From Cololabis saira (taxonomy: Eukaryota; Chordata; Actinopteri; Beloniformes; Belonidae), in contig NC_084609.1 of assembly GCF_033807715.1 (NCBI RefSeq), positions 34,458,850 to 34,522,849 of the forward strand: a stretch of 64,000 nt of DNA, in the 5' to 3' direction. Shown in pieces: positions 35,079-46,205 of the stretch. The notes below the pieces were generated by a model, which saw only the letters and a list, made by a program, of their open reading frames with translations, searched no databases and was not told the DNA's origin. The position numbers were made by a program, and so were the translations under genes. How positions within the stretch are numbered: position 1 is the first letter of the stretch; the number at the start of each line of letters is the position of its first letter.

Positions 35079-35973
35079 CTAGGATACACAATTTAGTGCA
35101 TAGTTCAATACAGCTAAATAAATGTGTGGAGCGTATGAGTCAGAGGTCCTCGTAACATCAATAGTGGTACTAAGGCCTGCCATATCCTGCTCACATAGGG
35201 GACTTGCAACAGGTGGAAGAATCACTCCAGAACTGGTCGCATCTGGCTCACTGGCAGTGTTGAAATGAAGATCTGCATCCTCAATTTCCTACATTTAAAA
35301 ACAGATTTCAAAATGAAAAAAAAAAAAATGTGTCATAGAAAACAGGGGACATACAGTAAAACTAAAAAGGACTAGTAGATATTAAGTAGATCAACATGTG
35401 AACAGAACTGATACTATGCTGATGAAAGTATCAACATAGTCATCAGTTCTTTTGCTTTTACAATGTGGTCAAAGAAATAGAAGCCTCATTCAGCTTTTGA
35501 ACAGTTCACCTATCAAGAGGTTATTCAGAGGTCTAACTTTATACATAATGCATGTTTCATGTAATTATAAACAGTGCATATATTGCATTTTAATCATCAA
35601 CTTGATATTAGAAAGCATTTTTTTTAAAGTTCTCTGCTATTTGTATTTGAATAAAATTAGCTCCGTTATTTTTCATTTACTTGATGCTGGTGATTGGAGA
35701 CCACTTTGAAACCTCTGTTTTTGTAAATGACAAAGTGATGATACTAAAAAAATTAATATTGAATTATCATTCCCCAAATTTTAATTACTAGTGTAAAAAT
35801 ACAGTTGTACTTCCAGGTTTCTTCATGATACAAGTTTTGAGGGCTTCCTTTACAGTGTTGTAAAGCAGTTTTAAGCACAACGCTTGTCTAAAATCTTTCA
35901 AATGAAATGGTGTGAGCATTGTAATTATATGATATAGGAAAACTGGACAAAAGTATAACAGTGCACCATGTTT

Positions 35974-37138
35974 TAGTGATGCACCGAAATGAAAATTTGT
36001 GGCCGAAACCGAAACTAATAATAAACACTTGGCCGAATACCGAACAATACCGAACATGGTTCTTCGCAGTTTTTCATTTATTTTGCCAATTTTTTCACCA
36101 TTGCATAAATCAAATAAATGTGATTTAGGCATGCTTTTAAAAGAAAAAAATCTTTTACAAAATTACAAGGTAGAAAACATTTGTTGAACATAAAAAACTG
36201 AACATTTTTTTAATTTCCCAGCATTTCTTAAATATTCCAGCAGACATTATACCAGCAAATAACAATAACTTAAGATAAATAAATTAGCAAAATACATTTT
36301 TTATGATTTCAAAAGATAAATCAAACTTGTAGTGCTGAAAGACTTTGCAGATGTGCCCCCTCTAGATATTTGAGCAGAACATTCATTGCAAACAGTCATT
36401 CTTGTTTTATTCTTTGCCACTCTAAAATACTTCCACACTGCTGACATGTTTGCACCACTTCACTCCACGCTCTTTGCCGTTTGATTTCCTCATCTAAACG
36501 CACCTGTAATAGATTGATTTATGTTGTTTTGGTTCCACCTGCTGGTGAATGTTAGGTAAAATTCTTATGTGGCTAGTTTTTGGTTGGCCAACTATTTATG
36601 TGGTGCGCAATCATAACGGGAGCGTTATGTGGCTAGTTTTTGGTTGGCCAACTATTTATGTGGTGCGCAATCATTACGGGAGCGTTATGTGGCTAGTTTT
36701 TTAGTTGGCCAACTATTTATGTGGTGCGCAATCATTACGGGAGCGTTATGTAGCTAGTTTTTGGTAGGCCAACTATTTATGTGGTGCGCAATCATTACGG
36801 GAGCGTTATGTGGCTAGTTTTTTAGTTGGCCAACTATTTATGTGGTGCGCAATCATTACGGGAGCGTTATGTAGCTAGTTTTTGGTAGGCCAACTATTTA
36901 TGTGGTGCGCAATCATTACGGGAGCGTTATGTGGCTAGTTTTTGGTTGGCCAACTATTTATGTGGTGCGCCACAGTTACGGAGCGGCCGGTCTATTTATA
37001 TTACAACGCCGTTATTAATTGTTCGGTTTTTTTTCCCCACTTATTCCACCGAACACCGAAAGTGTTTTTTTGCCATTTTCGGCCGAACAATTTCGGTTAC
37101 CGAACAATTTCGGTTACCGAACAATCGGTGCATCACTA
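35974..37138. mobile_element. hAT element, 1,165 bp, in an integrase intron
   Basis: TAGTGATGCACCGAAATGAA and the inverse CGGTGCATCACTA are the ends, flanked by perfect CCATGTTT duplications (35966-35973, 37139-37146). The outer parts repeat TACCGAACAA. The middle has a 60-bp tandem array. No transposase frame was seen. Confidence 0.94.
36550..36970. repeat. 60-61-bp tandem array inside the hAT
   Basis: About seven copies of GTTATGTGGCTAGTTTTTGG plus TTGGCCAACTATTTATGTGG plus TGCGCAATCATTACGGGAGC, each containing the palindrome GTTGGCCAAC. Confidence 0.92.
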
Positions 37139-38992
37139 CCATGTTTGCTTAAAAAATACTTTTAATTGGTACCTCTGCCAGGTCTGGAGCATCAACAGGA
37201 TTCTCGAGGAGTCCCAATGTCCACAGTTGTTGTGGGGACATATTTTGCTCTGTTCCAACCCACCCGGAAGACATCAAGATCCCTCTGCAGACGTGGAAGA
37301 AATACATGCTGGGCACAAAACAAGTGGATGCTATCAGAAGGATCTAGAACACCTTCATCCTCAAGGCTGTGAAGAACCTCGTAGTGCACGTTTGAAACAG
37401 CCATCCACACATCTCGCCACAAATGCTCTATTCTGTTAAAAACAAATTACCCTCAAATTTGTACAGTATATTTGATAAAGTATGACTGTGGAAGGCAACA
37501 TCTGACATGATTAATTCTACTGAATATTATTTAAAAAAAAAAATATATATACACACCTTTGATTGTGCACACTCTTTCCTGACAGGAAACTTCCCCTTCC
37601 ACAGCCTCTAATAGTGAACATGCATCGTGCTATGCCAACATTTTCCACTCCTTGGTCACCTCTTACTCTAGAGAGACACACACACACACACACACACACA
37701 GACACACACTTGTGTCAGTTTGTCCCGGTAGGCTGCTCTGTGACTATAAATCATATGCCTTGTTAACAGCAGATCAGCTGCACAGATGAATGCCATACAG
37801 TTATTGCCATGCACACAGTTATTTGTTACTTGATATCATTCATTTCCCACCCGTATTGCTTTCATTTTTCACATAGTTCTTATCAAACAGACTTTTCATA
37901 GATTTATTTAACTTAGCTCACATAAGAGCTGTTAAAGTTAAATATCAGCTAAAATTAAAAGTATTTTTTTTTTTTCAAGAGTCATACAACAAACATACAT
38001 CTGGTTCCACAGCTCTGCTTCCCCTAGAGTCAACCAGCAGAAATACAGATAGCACCACTCTGCAATTGCTGACTACATTATGGTCAAAGGGGGGTATATA
38101 GTACCCGTCAAATGAAATTTGATCATCATTCGATATCCTACATGTGGTGTCCTGGCCTTCACTGACCTCACCAAATTGTCCAGTTGTTCATCAGTTAAGT
38201 TACTGTAGAACTGTATTATGGAAAGGCCATTATCGTGCATGCGCCGTTTCACTGTCCTCTCAGATACACCCAGATGTTTTGCAATGCATGACACTGGTAG
38301 AGACATTTCTATCAGGCTTTGTAGTTGCTGAGGAGACACAACACATTTTGGCCGTCCCATTTGTCCTTGCAATACTGCACCTGACTAGCGGTCAGATTAG
38401 AGTTGTCCTCTGTATTGACAAGCGTTGTAAACTCAGTCAAAGCATTGACTACATCCTGTGGCATCCCAACCTGGCCCAACGACAACCTAAAAAGAAGCAT
38501 CTCTTGGTTGACTACAAATTGTAAATAGTTTACATCTAAGGGCAGTCTTTGCGTGACCTGGGAAATTTTAGTCAGTAGTCTCTGAAGAAAGTCCCTTTTC
38601 AGTGGCTCCTAGAATAAAACAGACACCACTTTACATTACTGTACTGGCTTGATTAAATGATTTAAGTTACACACACGCATAGGCCTGTAACAAACAAACA
38701 GCATGCAAGTTATCACTTAAGACACATGTAAAGTGAGCTAAACCTTGAAGGCATCTACCATAGCCAAACTTATCAGAATACAAAAAAAGAGGACTGCAGA
38801 GATTATACAATGTAAACTAACTCTGTGAAAAGCTAACACTAACAATTAACAACTTCTGTGTGAGCACATTTATAAGGCTCTGTGCAGCAGCAGCCACTGT
38901 CGAGTTATAGTCGACATTCTGGCAAACACAGACATTAATAACAGAGACAATACACATTAGAGACAAATACCTGAGTTGTATAATGTAAGGCA

Positions 38993-39172
38993 GTGGTATC
39001 AAACTGAATCCATGGAGGGTCGGTGTCCTGCATGTTTTAGATGTCTCCCTCTTCCAACACACCTGATTCCAATGATCTCATCATCAAGCTCTGCAGAAAC
39101 CCGATAATGACCCATTCATTTGAATCAGGTGTGTTGGAAGAGGGAAAGATCTAAAACATTCAGGGACACCTC
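38993..39172. mobile_element. hAT-like MITE within the right TIR
   Basis: It starts CAGTGGTATCAAACTGAATC and contains GATGTCTCCCTCTTCCAACA mirrored by TGTTGGAAGAGGGAAAGATC. CCTTACA lies on both sides. It belongs to the same family as 32793-33016 and is absent from the left arm. Confidence 0.7.
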
Positions 39173-39480
39173 TGTGCTGTAAGGAGTGTAAAACTCAGAA
39201 CCACTAGCTAATAGGATAAAGCTAGTTAATGCTAGCCCTATGCTTAATCTCCAGCTTTCCCCACCTAAAGACGTCTTTTCCCATACGTAATTACACACGC
39301 TACACATCATTATAACTTTTAAGATATTTCCCCAGAGCATCTATTGAAAAAGTAACATTTCTTACCTGAGTGCTGGGGCCCGCGGCTTGTCCTGGCGGAA
39401 CGGACGACATCGCAAACGATACTAAAATGTCAAACTTTAAAGTGTGGCTGTTGAACTGTACAGTCTGGCATAGTTTATTG

Positions 39481-39498
39481 CTTTTATACTGCGATTGG
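39481..39498 (-). promoter_or_regulatory. TIR-borne promoter of the integrase gene
   Basis: On the minus strand CCAAT (39498-39494) and TATAAAAG (39488-39481) lie 70-80 bp before the ATG at 39410. This is the undisturbed version of the promoter in the left arm. Confidence 0.78.
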
Positions 39499-39993
39499 TG
39501 CCAAGTACGGTCTAAAACAGCCTTTCAAACAGAAATGTGTCACTAATATCAGTTTTTTCCACTGCCAATCACGTGAATATGGTGTATATACAGTGTTGAT
39601 TCAAACTTCTACTGATAACTTCTGCAACCTACGTTTCCTGAAGGCAACATGACTGAGGAACGTCCCCCGCCTTCTCTGTTCTGCTGTCACTCACGATGCC
39701 ACGCCCCTCTCAGTTGATGCCACGCCCCCCACGCCAGATCGGGGCCAAAAGTCTGAACCTGAAAAAAAAATTTGAAACTGAAAAAAAAGAAGTGAAACTG
39801 AAAAAAAAAGATGTGAAACTGAAAAAAAAAGATTTGAAACTGAAAAAAAGATTTGAAACTGAAATAAAAAGATTTGAAACTGAAAAAAAGATCTGATAAT
39901 GAAAAAAATAAAACTGAAACTGTTAAAAAGAATTTTCAGGTTCAAATTTTATTTTCAAATTAGCAAAACTTTTGGCCCTGATTTGGCTCCATA

Positions 39994-40484
39994 CGGCGGC
40001 GGCCGCCATCTTCACATACTCAGTTGTCACGTACGCTTGGATTCACTGTACTTAGGGTTAGTAAGTAAGTAACTGAACTTGTAACTTTTCCACTTTACGT
40101 CCGGGGTTTTCATATTAACTTAAAAACATCTGAAGTCACAGCAAAACATAAATAACCAACCTGAAAACACACAAATAAATCAGTGACACCGGACCACCTC
40201 TGCTCATCCTCCAGTCCAACGGATTATGAGCTTCCCGTCCTCGTCGCTGTGAAGAGTCCCAGCGGCGCGGGCCGGGGCTGGTGCTGCCACCCTGTGTCCA
40301 TTTCTGGTACTACAAGTCCTTGTGTGTTTCCTTCTTGTTCTCATTTTAGCAGGATAAAATAATAAAATAAAAAGATACAAAAACCTAAGATAGCAATAAA
40401 CCAAAAAGTGACTTCAGCAGAGATAAAACAATAATAATAACAATAATAATAATTACTACAAAAACACTTTTGTGAGTATCACAC
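39994..40484. repeat. Local duplication, copy 2, right part
   Basis: It resumes at CGGCGGCGGCCGCCATC and matches 14179-14670 until a CA/TA tract, after which similarity to copy 1 ends. Confidence 0.88.
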
Positions 40485-41394
40485 ACATATATATTTTCCA
40501 CCATATTCCAAAACATTCACGAGCCTCCATGAATAGATCCATTGTTGTTATAAATGTTATGTATTTACGGTGTTATGCACTTCAGTTAACCCCCTCCAAC
40601 CATGACGGTTCAGATGGAGGAAAATTGAGAGGTCTAAGCCCTCGTTTCGTCTTCAAGGAGAACGAATAAACAACAGACCAACTTTGACCATAAAACCACT
40701 GATGACACGGTGGGTCATTTATCCACTGTTTACAGTCGGAATGGAGCTTTATTTATTTTAATGGAGCTGTACTAAAATCAAAACAGCATTTGAACCGTAG
40801 TGACAGCAGGCCTCTGCTCTCAATCCGTGAGCATTGTTTTAAAGGAGCCAGAACTGTGTAACTTACCCCATTATCAGTAAATTACTGAACGCTGTATTTC
40901 ATTTGCACTATGTTCTAGAGATACAACTGATGAACCAAATAACGAGTTAAATGCTAAAACTATACACATTGCATGTTTTCCTAGCTTTTAGTCTTGTTTG
41001 TATTTGCTGTAGGGTCCTGTCACCACTAGATGGCGGCAGCAGACAGACAGGGCCAGCTGCCGGCTGTTTGGCCTCTCACGCTGTCCTTTTCATTTGCTTA
41101 TATGGCTCGGTTGTGAAATAATTAAGAAATTAGTATTTAATCTCAGAATATAAAACCTATCATCGCTTTATTCTGGTTTTTGCTCTTTGACCTCATGACA
41201 AGTTTTAAGACTTTCTCCAGCTCAGCTCCTTTTGTACATTTAATTGCACAACCTTGCAGGATGCACTTATTAATGAAATTAAGGACACTTTCACCCATGA
41301 TGTGTTTAGCTGCAGTCTGTTTAAGAGGATAGCTTTACATAAGTCTGTATCTCACTATAAATGAGAACGGGTGCATAAAATAGGTAATATGTTG
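40485..41394. other. No gene recognised
   Basis: About 0.9 kb without a convincing frame, splice pattern or repeat end. The text CACCACTAGATGGCGGCAGC (41021-41040) is a common style of DNA-element fragment. Confidence 0.45.
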
Positions 41395-41579
41395 TTTTCC
41401 ATCTGTAGTTCTAAGAAATCATTGCCACTGTAGGTTTTTCTCCCACTAGGGGAGTTTTTACCTGCCATTGTTTATGTAATAATTGCTCGGGGTTCATGTT
41501 CTGGGTCTCTGGAAAGCGTCTAGAGACAACATTTGTTGTATTAGACGCTATATAAATAAAATTGAATTGAATTGAATTA
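41395..41579 (+). mobile_element. LINE 3' end with (GAATT)n tail
   Basis: GGTTTTTCTCCCACTAGGGGAG through GGAAAGCGTCTAGAGACAAC to CTATATAAATAAAATTGAAT with a repeated TTGAA tail. This is a very common 3' UTR of teleost L2/Maui-type LINEs. No coding part is present. Confidence 0.6.
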
Positions 41580-41999
41580 CAGCAGGGTACATGTTAGCTG
41601 TACATTAGGGCTGAACGATTTTTGAAAATAATCTAATTGCGATTTTTTTCCTCAATATTGCGATTGCGATTTAATATGCGATTATTTTTTCAAGGTCCTG
41701 TTCTCATGTATTTTTCAACTACACAAGCAATAAATTGGTCTGTTTTATAATAAACAATGTCAGATTTATTTAAAGCACAGATAACAACAATAAAGAAAAC
41801 AAATCTGTGGCTTTACCCAGTACTGAAGTTGAGGGGGGATGAGGGGGGATGGCATCCCCCCTGAAATAAAAACGGTCCAAATCATCCCCCCTGTAAAACT
41901 GCCATCCCCCCTTTCCATCTCTTATGTCATTTCATCAATTAATGTAGTTTTACTGCTATTTCAACATTTAGTCATTACCAGAAAAATAACTTATTTGAC

Positions 42000-42160
42000 A
42001 ATTTTCACCTGTTTCAAGTAAATTTTCACTTGAAATAAGTAGAAAAATCTTTTTTTTATCTTCTCATTACAAGTAAAAAAATCTTGTTCCACTGGCAGAT
42101 TTTTCTACTTATTTCAAGTGAAAATCTACTTGAAACAGGTGAAAATTGTTGTTTTTTCCA
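42000..42160. mobile_element. Foldback MITE with AAGTAGAAAAATC arms
   Basis: CAAGTAAATTTTCACTTGAA and the following AATAAGTAGAAAAATC mirror GATTTTTCTACTTATTTCAAG and its continuation. The same foldback lies at 56010-56170, and half of it at 22078-22110. Confidence 0.75.
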
Positions 42161-42833
42161 GTGATGAGTCTTGTTTTAAGTGTAATGAGATTTTTTGTAC
42201 TAAAATTAGACATTTTAACTAGAAATAAGACAAATATTCTTGTTAAGATTGTGAGTTTTTGCAGTGATCCATTTTACTTATCCTGTGAAGGACAGAGTCA
42301 TATTGATAAGTTCAGAAAAGTGTTTTTTATTGTTGTGTTTTGATGTATTTGATGTAAGCCCAGTGGATATTTAAAGCTTACAGAAGGCTGCATTTAACTG
42401 CTGCTATGTCATTCCTGCAGTATTTCTGCAGCTGTTTTGGTCACTGCTATTATTTGTAATATATTATATTATTTGTAATCAGCACAAATTATCTGTCCCC
42501 ATATGATAAAATCCACCATGCCCCCTGATTTTTTTTTTTTTACAACTCGAGTACTGGCTTTACCTCTAACCCAATCGCACGACACCAAACCGGGTTAAAC
42601 TTTAGCCAAAACGAGGCGTAGTTTAATAGAAAAACACAGAAAAACTCCCACAGGGAACAAAAAAACTTCCTCACAGGAAACTCAGAACTTCTTCACAAAT
42701 AACTCAAAAATCACATGGAAAAAAACCCACCAGCAAACTAACAAACAAACCAACAAAGCTCAGAGTTAACAAAACCAACCAGCAATGAACTCGCAGCCCC
42801 GCTCTCCTCCGACGGGCTGCAGGTGTGGTTTAA

Positions 42834-42977
42834 AGCTGATTTATGGTTCCGCGTTACACCAACGCAGGGTACGCAGTACGTACGGCGCGCGACGCCGCGT
42901 ACACCTACGCCGTAGCCTACCGCGTACCCTACGGCGTAAGCTCTGCGTCGATTTAACGCGGAACCATAATTCAGGCT
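42834..42977. mobile_element. PIF/Harbinger-like foldback MITE (copy 6)
   Basis: AGCTGATTTATGGTTCCGCG paired with ACGCGGAACCATAATTCAGG. The core holds several TACGCCGTA and ACGCGGTA variants. Confidence 0.8.
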
Positions 42978-43290
42978 TCACAGCGCGGCTCCACTGTCCG
43001 CCGGCGCCCGGCTCCTCGCCACGCCGACTCCGCGGTCATATATTTAATAAATGTATAAAGCCCATATATCTATAAAGCCCTGTCTGGCCGAGCCCTAACA
43101 CTGAGGCCATGGTAGAAACAGTAGGTTACAGGCGGACATGCGGCACTGTTGACTTTTTTTCCCTGCCGGCAACGTGACCAGATCACGTGACCAGATCACG
43201 TGACTGGTCAAATCGCAGCCTTTGCGGTTTGAAAATCTCGTTTTTTCACATCGCGATATTATCGCAAATGCAATTAATCGTTCAGCCCTA

Positions 43291-43626
43291 CTGTACATGT
43301 TAGCTGTACATGTTAGCTGTAAATGTTAGCTGTACATGTTAGCCGTACATGTTAGCTGTACATGTTAGCTGTACATGTTAGCTGTAAATGTTAGCTGTAC
43401 ATGTTAGTTGTAAATGTTAGCTGTACATGTTAGCTGTACATGTTAGCTGTAAATGTTAGCTGTAAATGTTAGCTGTACATGTTAGCTGTACATATTAGCT
43501 GTACATGTTAGCTGTACATGTTAGCAGTACATGTTAGCTGTACATGTTAGCTGTACATGTTAGCTGTACATGTTAGCTGTACATGTTAGCTGTACATGTT
43601 AGCTGTACATGTTAGCTGTACATGTT
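43291..43626 (+). repeat. 13-bp minisatellite (CTGTACATGTTAG)
   Basis: About 26 copies of CTGTACATGTTAG with a CTGTAAATGTTAG variant. One further unit lies to the left of the hAT (41590-41605), so the hAT landed inside this array. Confidence 0.94.
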
Positions 43627-44510
43627 GCCACAAAGTCCCTCAGGATGATAAACCTCAGCACATGCTCAGAAGATAGCTGTAAAACCGTTTTTACAAGCTG
43701 ATATCACCCAGGAAGCAACTTTATTGGTGCTCATGTTCTTATGGGGGAACTTTGCTTGTACTCAGTCATTTTACACATCTGTTTGTGTCATTACATTTAC
43801 AGATGACCAGAGGTTATAATGCTTGACATGTTCTGTGTTGTGGATCAAAGCAAACAATCACGTCCCTGTTTCTTTATGCAAAAATCATCAATTTATTGCT
43901 TAAAAGTGTGACCAGACTAAGAAAGTTCAATTCAATCAACAGAAAAAAAAGATTTTTTTATTTGATCTTTTTAATCTGGCCACTAATCGTATCATGGAAA
44001 TTGGTATTCTTTGGTGAGATAAACCTCTGGGAGTGTTTGTGTTGGACATTTTTTATTCAGGGCTTTCCATGTTGTGTGCCAAAGAGCCCCAACCCTGCAC
44101 ACTGTACTTCCATGTTTGTCTGCCAAGCCCATCTCACTCCCAGACAAAATGGAAAAACATCACCTTCACCTGACCTGCATAAAAAGAGGAGTGGGAGAGA
44201 ATAAAGCTTAGTTTCCCTCGTGACCGGGCACAATGTGCTAGACTGCTGGGGGGATATTACTTCTCAGGGTTTTTCTTGCCAAGCATGTGGAGTGCATGTA
44301 GAAGACTGGTTGAGTCTGTGAACTCTACGTTATGAGGTCAGAATATGGAAAATTGTCTTAAGGAAGAGGTTTGGGTCTCGTAGAAATAGAAACTATAGAG
44401 CATCATACAAACGGAAGAAGCTTTTATCAGTCAACTCTTCTTCTAATGCTGTTGTGGACTACTAACATTTAATATGCACAATGATCCCTGAGATGCAGCC
44501 CAGACATCTA
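43627..44510. other. No gene recognised
   Basis: About 0.9 kb, AT-rich. The sequence around 44060-44170 (CAGACAAAATGGAAAAACAT) shows no recognised domain. Confidence 0.4.
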
Positions 44511-45350
<840 letters not shown>

Positions 45351-45680
45351 TCTAGAGCCGCGGGTCGGCAACCCGCGGCTCTAGACTCTAGGCTTTTTTG
45401 CGCCGCCGTAGTGGCTCCTGGAGCTTTTTCAAAAATGTTTGACCTTTTTTTTCCTTTTTTTCTTATTTTTCTTCTTTTCTAATTTTTTTCTCTTTTTTTC
45501 TCTTTTTCTTTTTTTTTTCTTCCTTTTTCCTTTCCTTTTTAATCTCAAAATTTCGACATTTCAACTTTTTTCTCGACATTTTGACTTTTTTCTCGACATT
45601 TCGACATTTTTCTCGAAGTGTATAATGAAAAAAAAAATCTTTCCCCAGTTATAACTAATTTGCGGCTCCAGATATATTAG
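45351..45680 (+). mobile_element. Truncated hAT copy with a terminal hairpin
   Basis: GGGTCGGCAACCCGCGGCTC and the T-rich TTTTTTCTCGACATTTCGAC interior match the 838 element, but the interior is shorter and the right end is missing. Its left end is altered into a perfect hairpin (45351-45385). It joins the RTE fragment near 45690. Confidence 0.8.
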
Positions 45681-45689
45681 TTTGTTGTG

Positions 45690-45905
45690 TTTTTGGTCCA
45701 GCGGTACAGCTTCCGCAGTCATGCGGTCGATGTACCGGACCGTCGTGGTAAAGAGGGAGCTGAGTCGAAAGGCGAAGCTCTCGATTTACCGGTCAATCTA
45801 CGCACCTACCCTCACCTATGGTCATGAACTTTGGGTAGTGACCGAAAGGACAAGATCGCGGATACAAGCGGCCGAGATGAGTTTCCTCCGCAGGGTGGCT
45901 GGACG
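45690..45905 (+). mobile_element. RTE-like LINE fragment, reverse-transcriptase C-terminus
   Basis: The frame reads YRTVVVKRELSRKAKLSIYR, SIYAPTLTYGHELWVVTERT and then AEMSFLRRVAGRSLRDE, the tail of a common fish RTE-type RT. The last 15 codons are the founder of the following tandem array. Confidence 0.8.
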
Positions 45906-46205
45906 CTCCCTTAGAGATGAGTTTCCTCCGCAGGGTGGCTGGACGCTCCCTTAGGGATGAGTTTCCTCCGCAGGGTGGCTGGACGCTCCCTTAGAGATGA
46001 GTTTCCTCCCTTAGAGATGAGTTTCCTCCTCAGGGTGGCTGGACGGTCCCTTAGAGATGAGTTTCCTCCGCAGGGTGGCTGGACGCTCCCTTAGAGATGA
46101 GTTTCCTCCCTTAGAGATGAGTTTCCTCTGCAGGGTGGCTGGACGCTCCCTTAAAGATGAGTTTCCTCCGCAGGGTGGCTGGACGCTCCCTTAGAGATGA
46201 GTTGT
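45875..46205 (+). repeat. 40-bp minisatellite derived from RT coding sequence
   Basis: Units of AGATGAGTTTCCTCCGCAGG plus GTGGCTGGACGCTCCCTTAG, about seven full plus several 20-bp short units (AGATGAGTTTCCTCCCTTAG). The unit is the coding stretch for EMSFLRRVAGRSLRDE of the adjacent RTE remnant. Confidence 0.92.

Larger units (their letters stand above)
35079..39410 (-). pseudogene. DDE integrase gene of the giant transposon, internally deleted
   Basis: Minus-strand exons: 39410-39366 (MSSVPPGQAAGPSTQ, in the right TIR), 38918 to about 38854 (VAAAAQSLINVLTQ, TIR), 38608-38104, 37667-37557, 37432-37173 and 35288-35079. The third exon encodes a leader and then a helix-turn-helix (ASQVQ, then GRPKCVVSPQQL, HLGVSERTVKRR). 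The fourth and fifth give the rve/DDE core: VRGDQGVEN with the second Asp and RIEHLWRDVW with the Glu, 34 residues apart, then a PQQLW-type motif. The exon for the first catalytic Asp (between 38104 and 37667) is missing. Frameshifts lie near 38392 (between leader and HTH) and near 37228. Related fish proteins are annotated as integrase core domain proteins. A hAT sits in the last intron. The donor of exon 2 is not resolved. Confidence 0.85.
24464..39993. mobile_element. 15.5-kb IS3EU-like DNA transposon with HECT and integrase genes
   Basis: The element begins TATGGAGCCAAATCAGGGCC and ends with the exact inverse, GGCCCTGATTTGGCTCCATA. The host sequence is continuous outside it, with CGGCGG duplicated at 24458-24463 and 39994-39999 and a single copy at the empty paralogous site (14179-14184). 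The inverted arms are homologous from 24464 to 27909 on the left and from 39993 back to 38854 on the right. The right arm is 1.14 kb; the left is longer only because of a LINE, a microsatellite plus LINE tail, and a solo LTR. Two convergent genes fill the interior, HECT (+) and integrase (-). TAT...ATA ends, a 6-bp duplication and a DDE integrase fit IS3EU as I remember it; Polinton/Maverick also makes 6-bp duplications, but no PolB, capsid or ATPase gene is present. The copy is inactive. Confidence 0.93.
38854..39993 (-). repeat. Right terminal inverted repeat
   Basis: The inverse of the left arm. It holds two (not four) copies of the GGGGCGTGGCATC subterminal unit, the CCAAT and TATA boxes, exon 1 with its donor and the start of exon 2. 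It lacks 28 bp that the left arm has before the ATG, and carries its own MITE insertion at about 38993-39172. Confidence 0.92.
41606..43290. mobile_element. Composite hAT element, 1,685 bp
   Basis: Ends TAGGGCTGAACGATTTTTGA and CGTTCAGCCCTA, with the perfect 8-bp duplication CTGTACAT (41598-41605, 43291-43298). It contains the near-single-copy G-rich unit (41848-41905), a foldback around AAGTAGAAAAATC (42000-42160), a PIF MITE (42834-42977) and two tandem copies of GATCACGTGACCA (43176-43205). No transposase was found. Confidence 0.9.

Noticed and set aside
24464..39993. Polinton/Maverick as the identity of the giant transposon
   Set aside because: The 6-bp duplication and size fit, but there is no protein-primed PolB, ATPase, protease or capsid sequence, and the ends (TAT...ATA) and gene content are different.
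24464..39993. HECT gene as a resident host gene unrelated to the transposon
   Set aside because: Its promoter, start codon, first exon and part of exon 2 lie inside the inverted repeat, and the host sequence is continuous outside the element.
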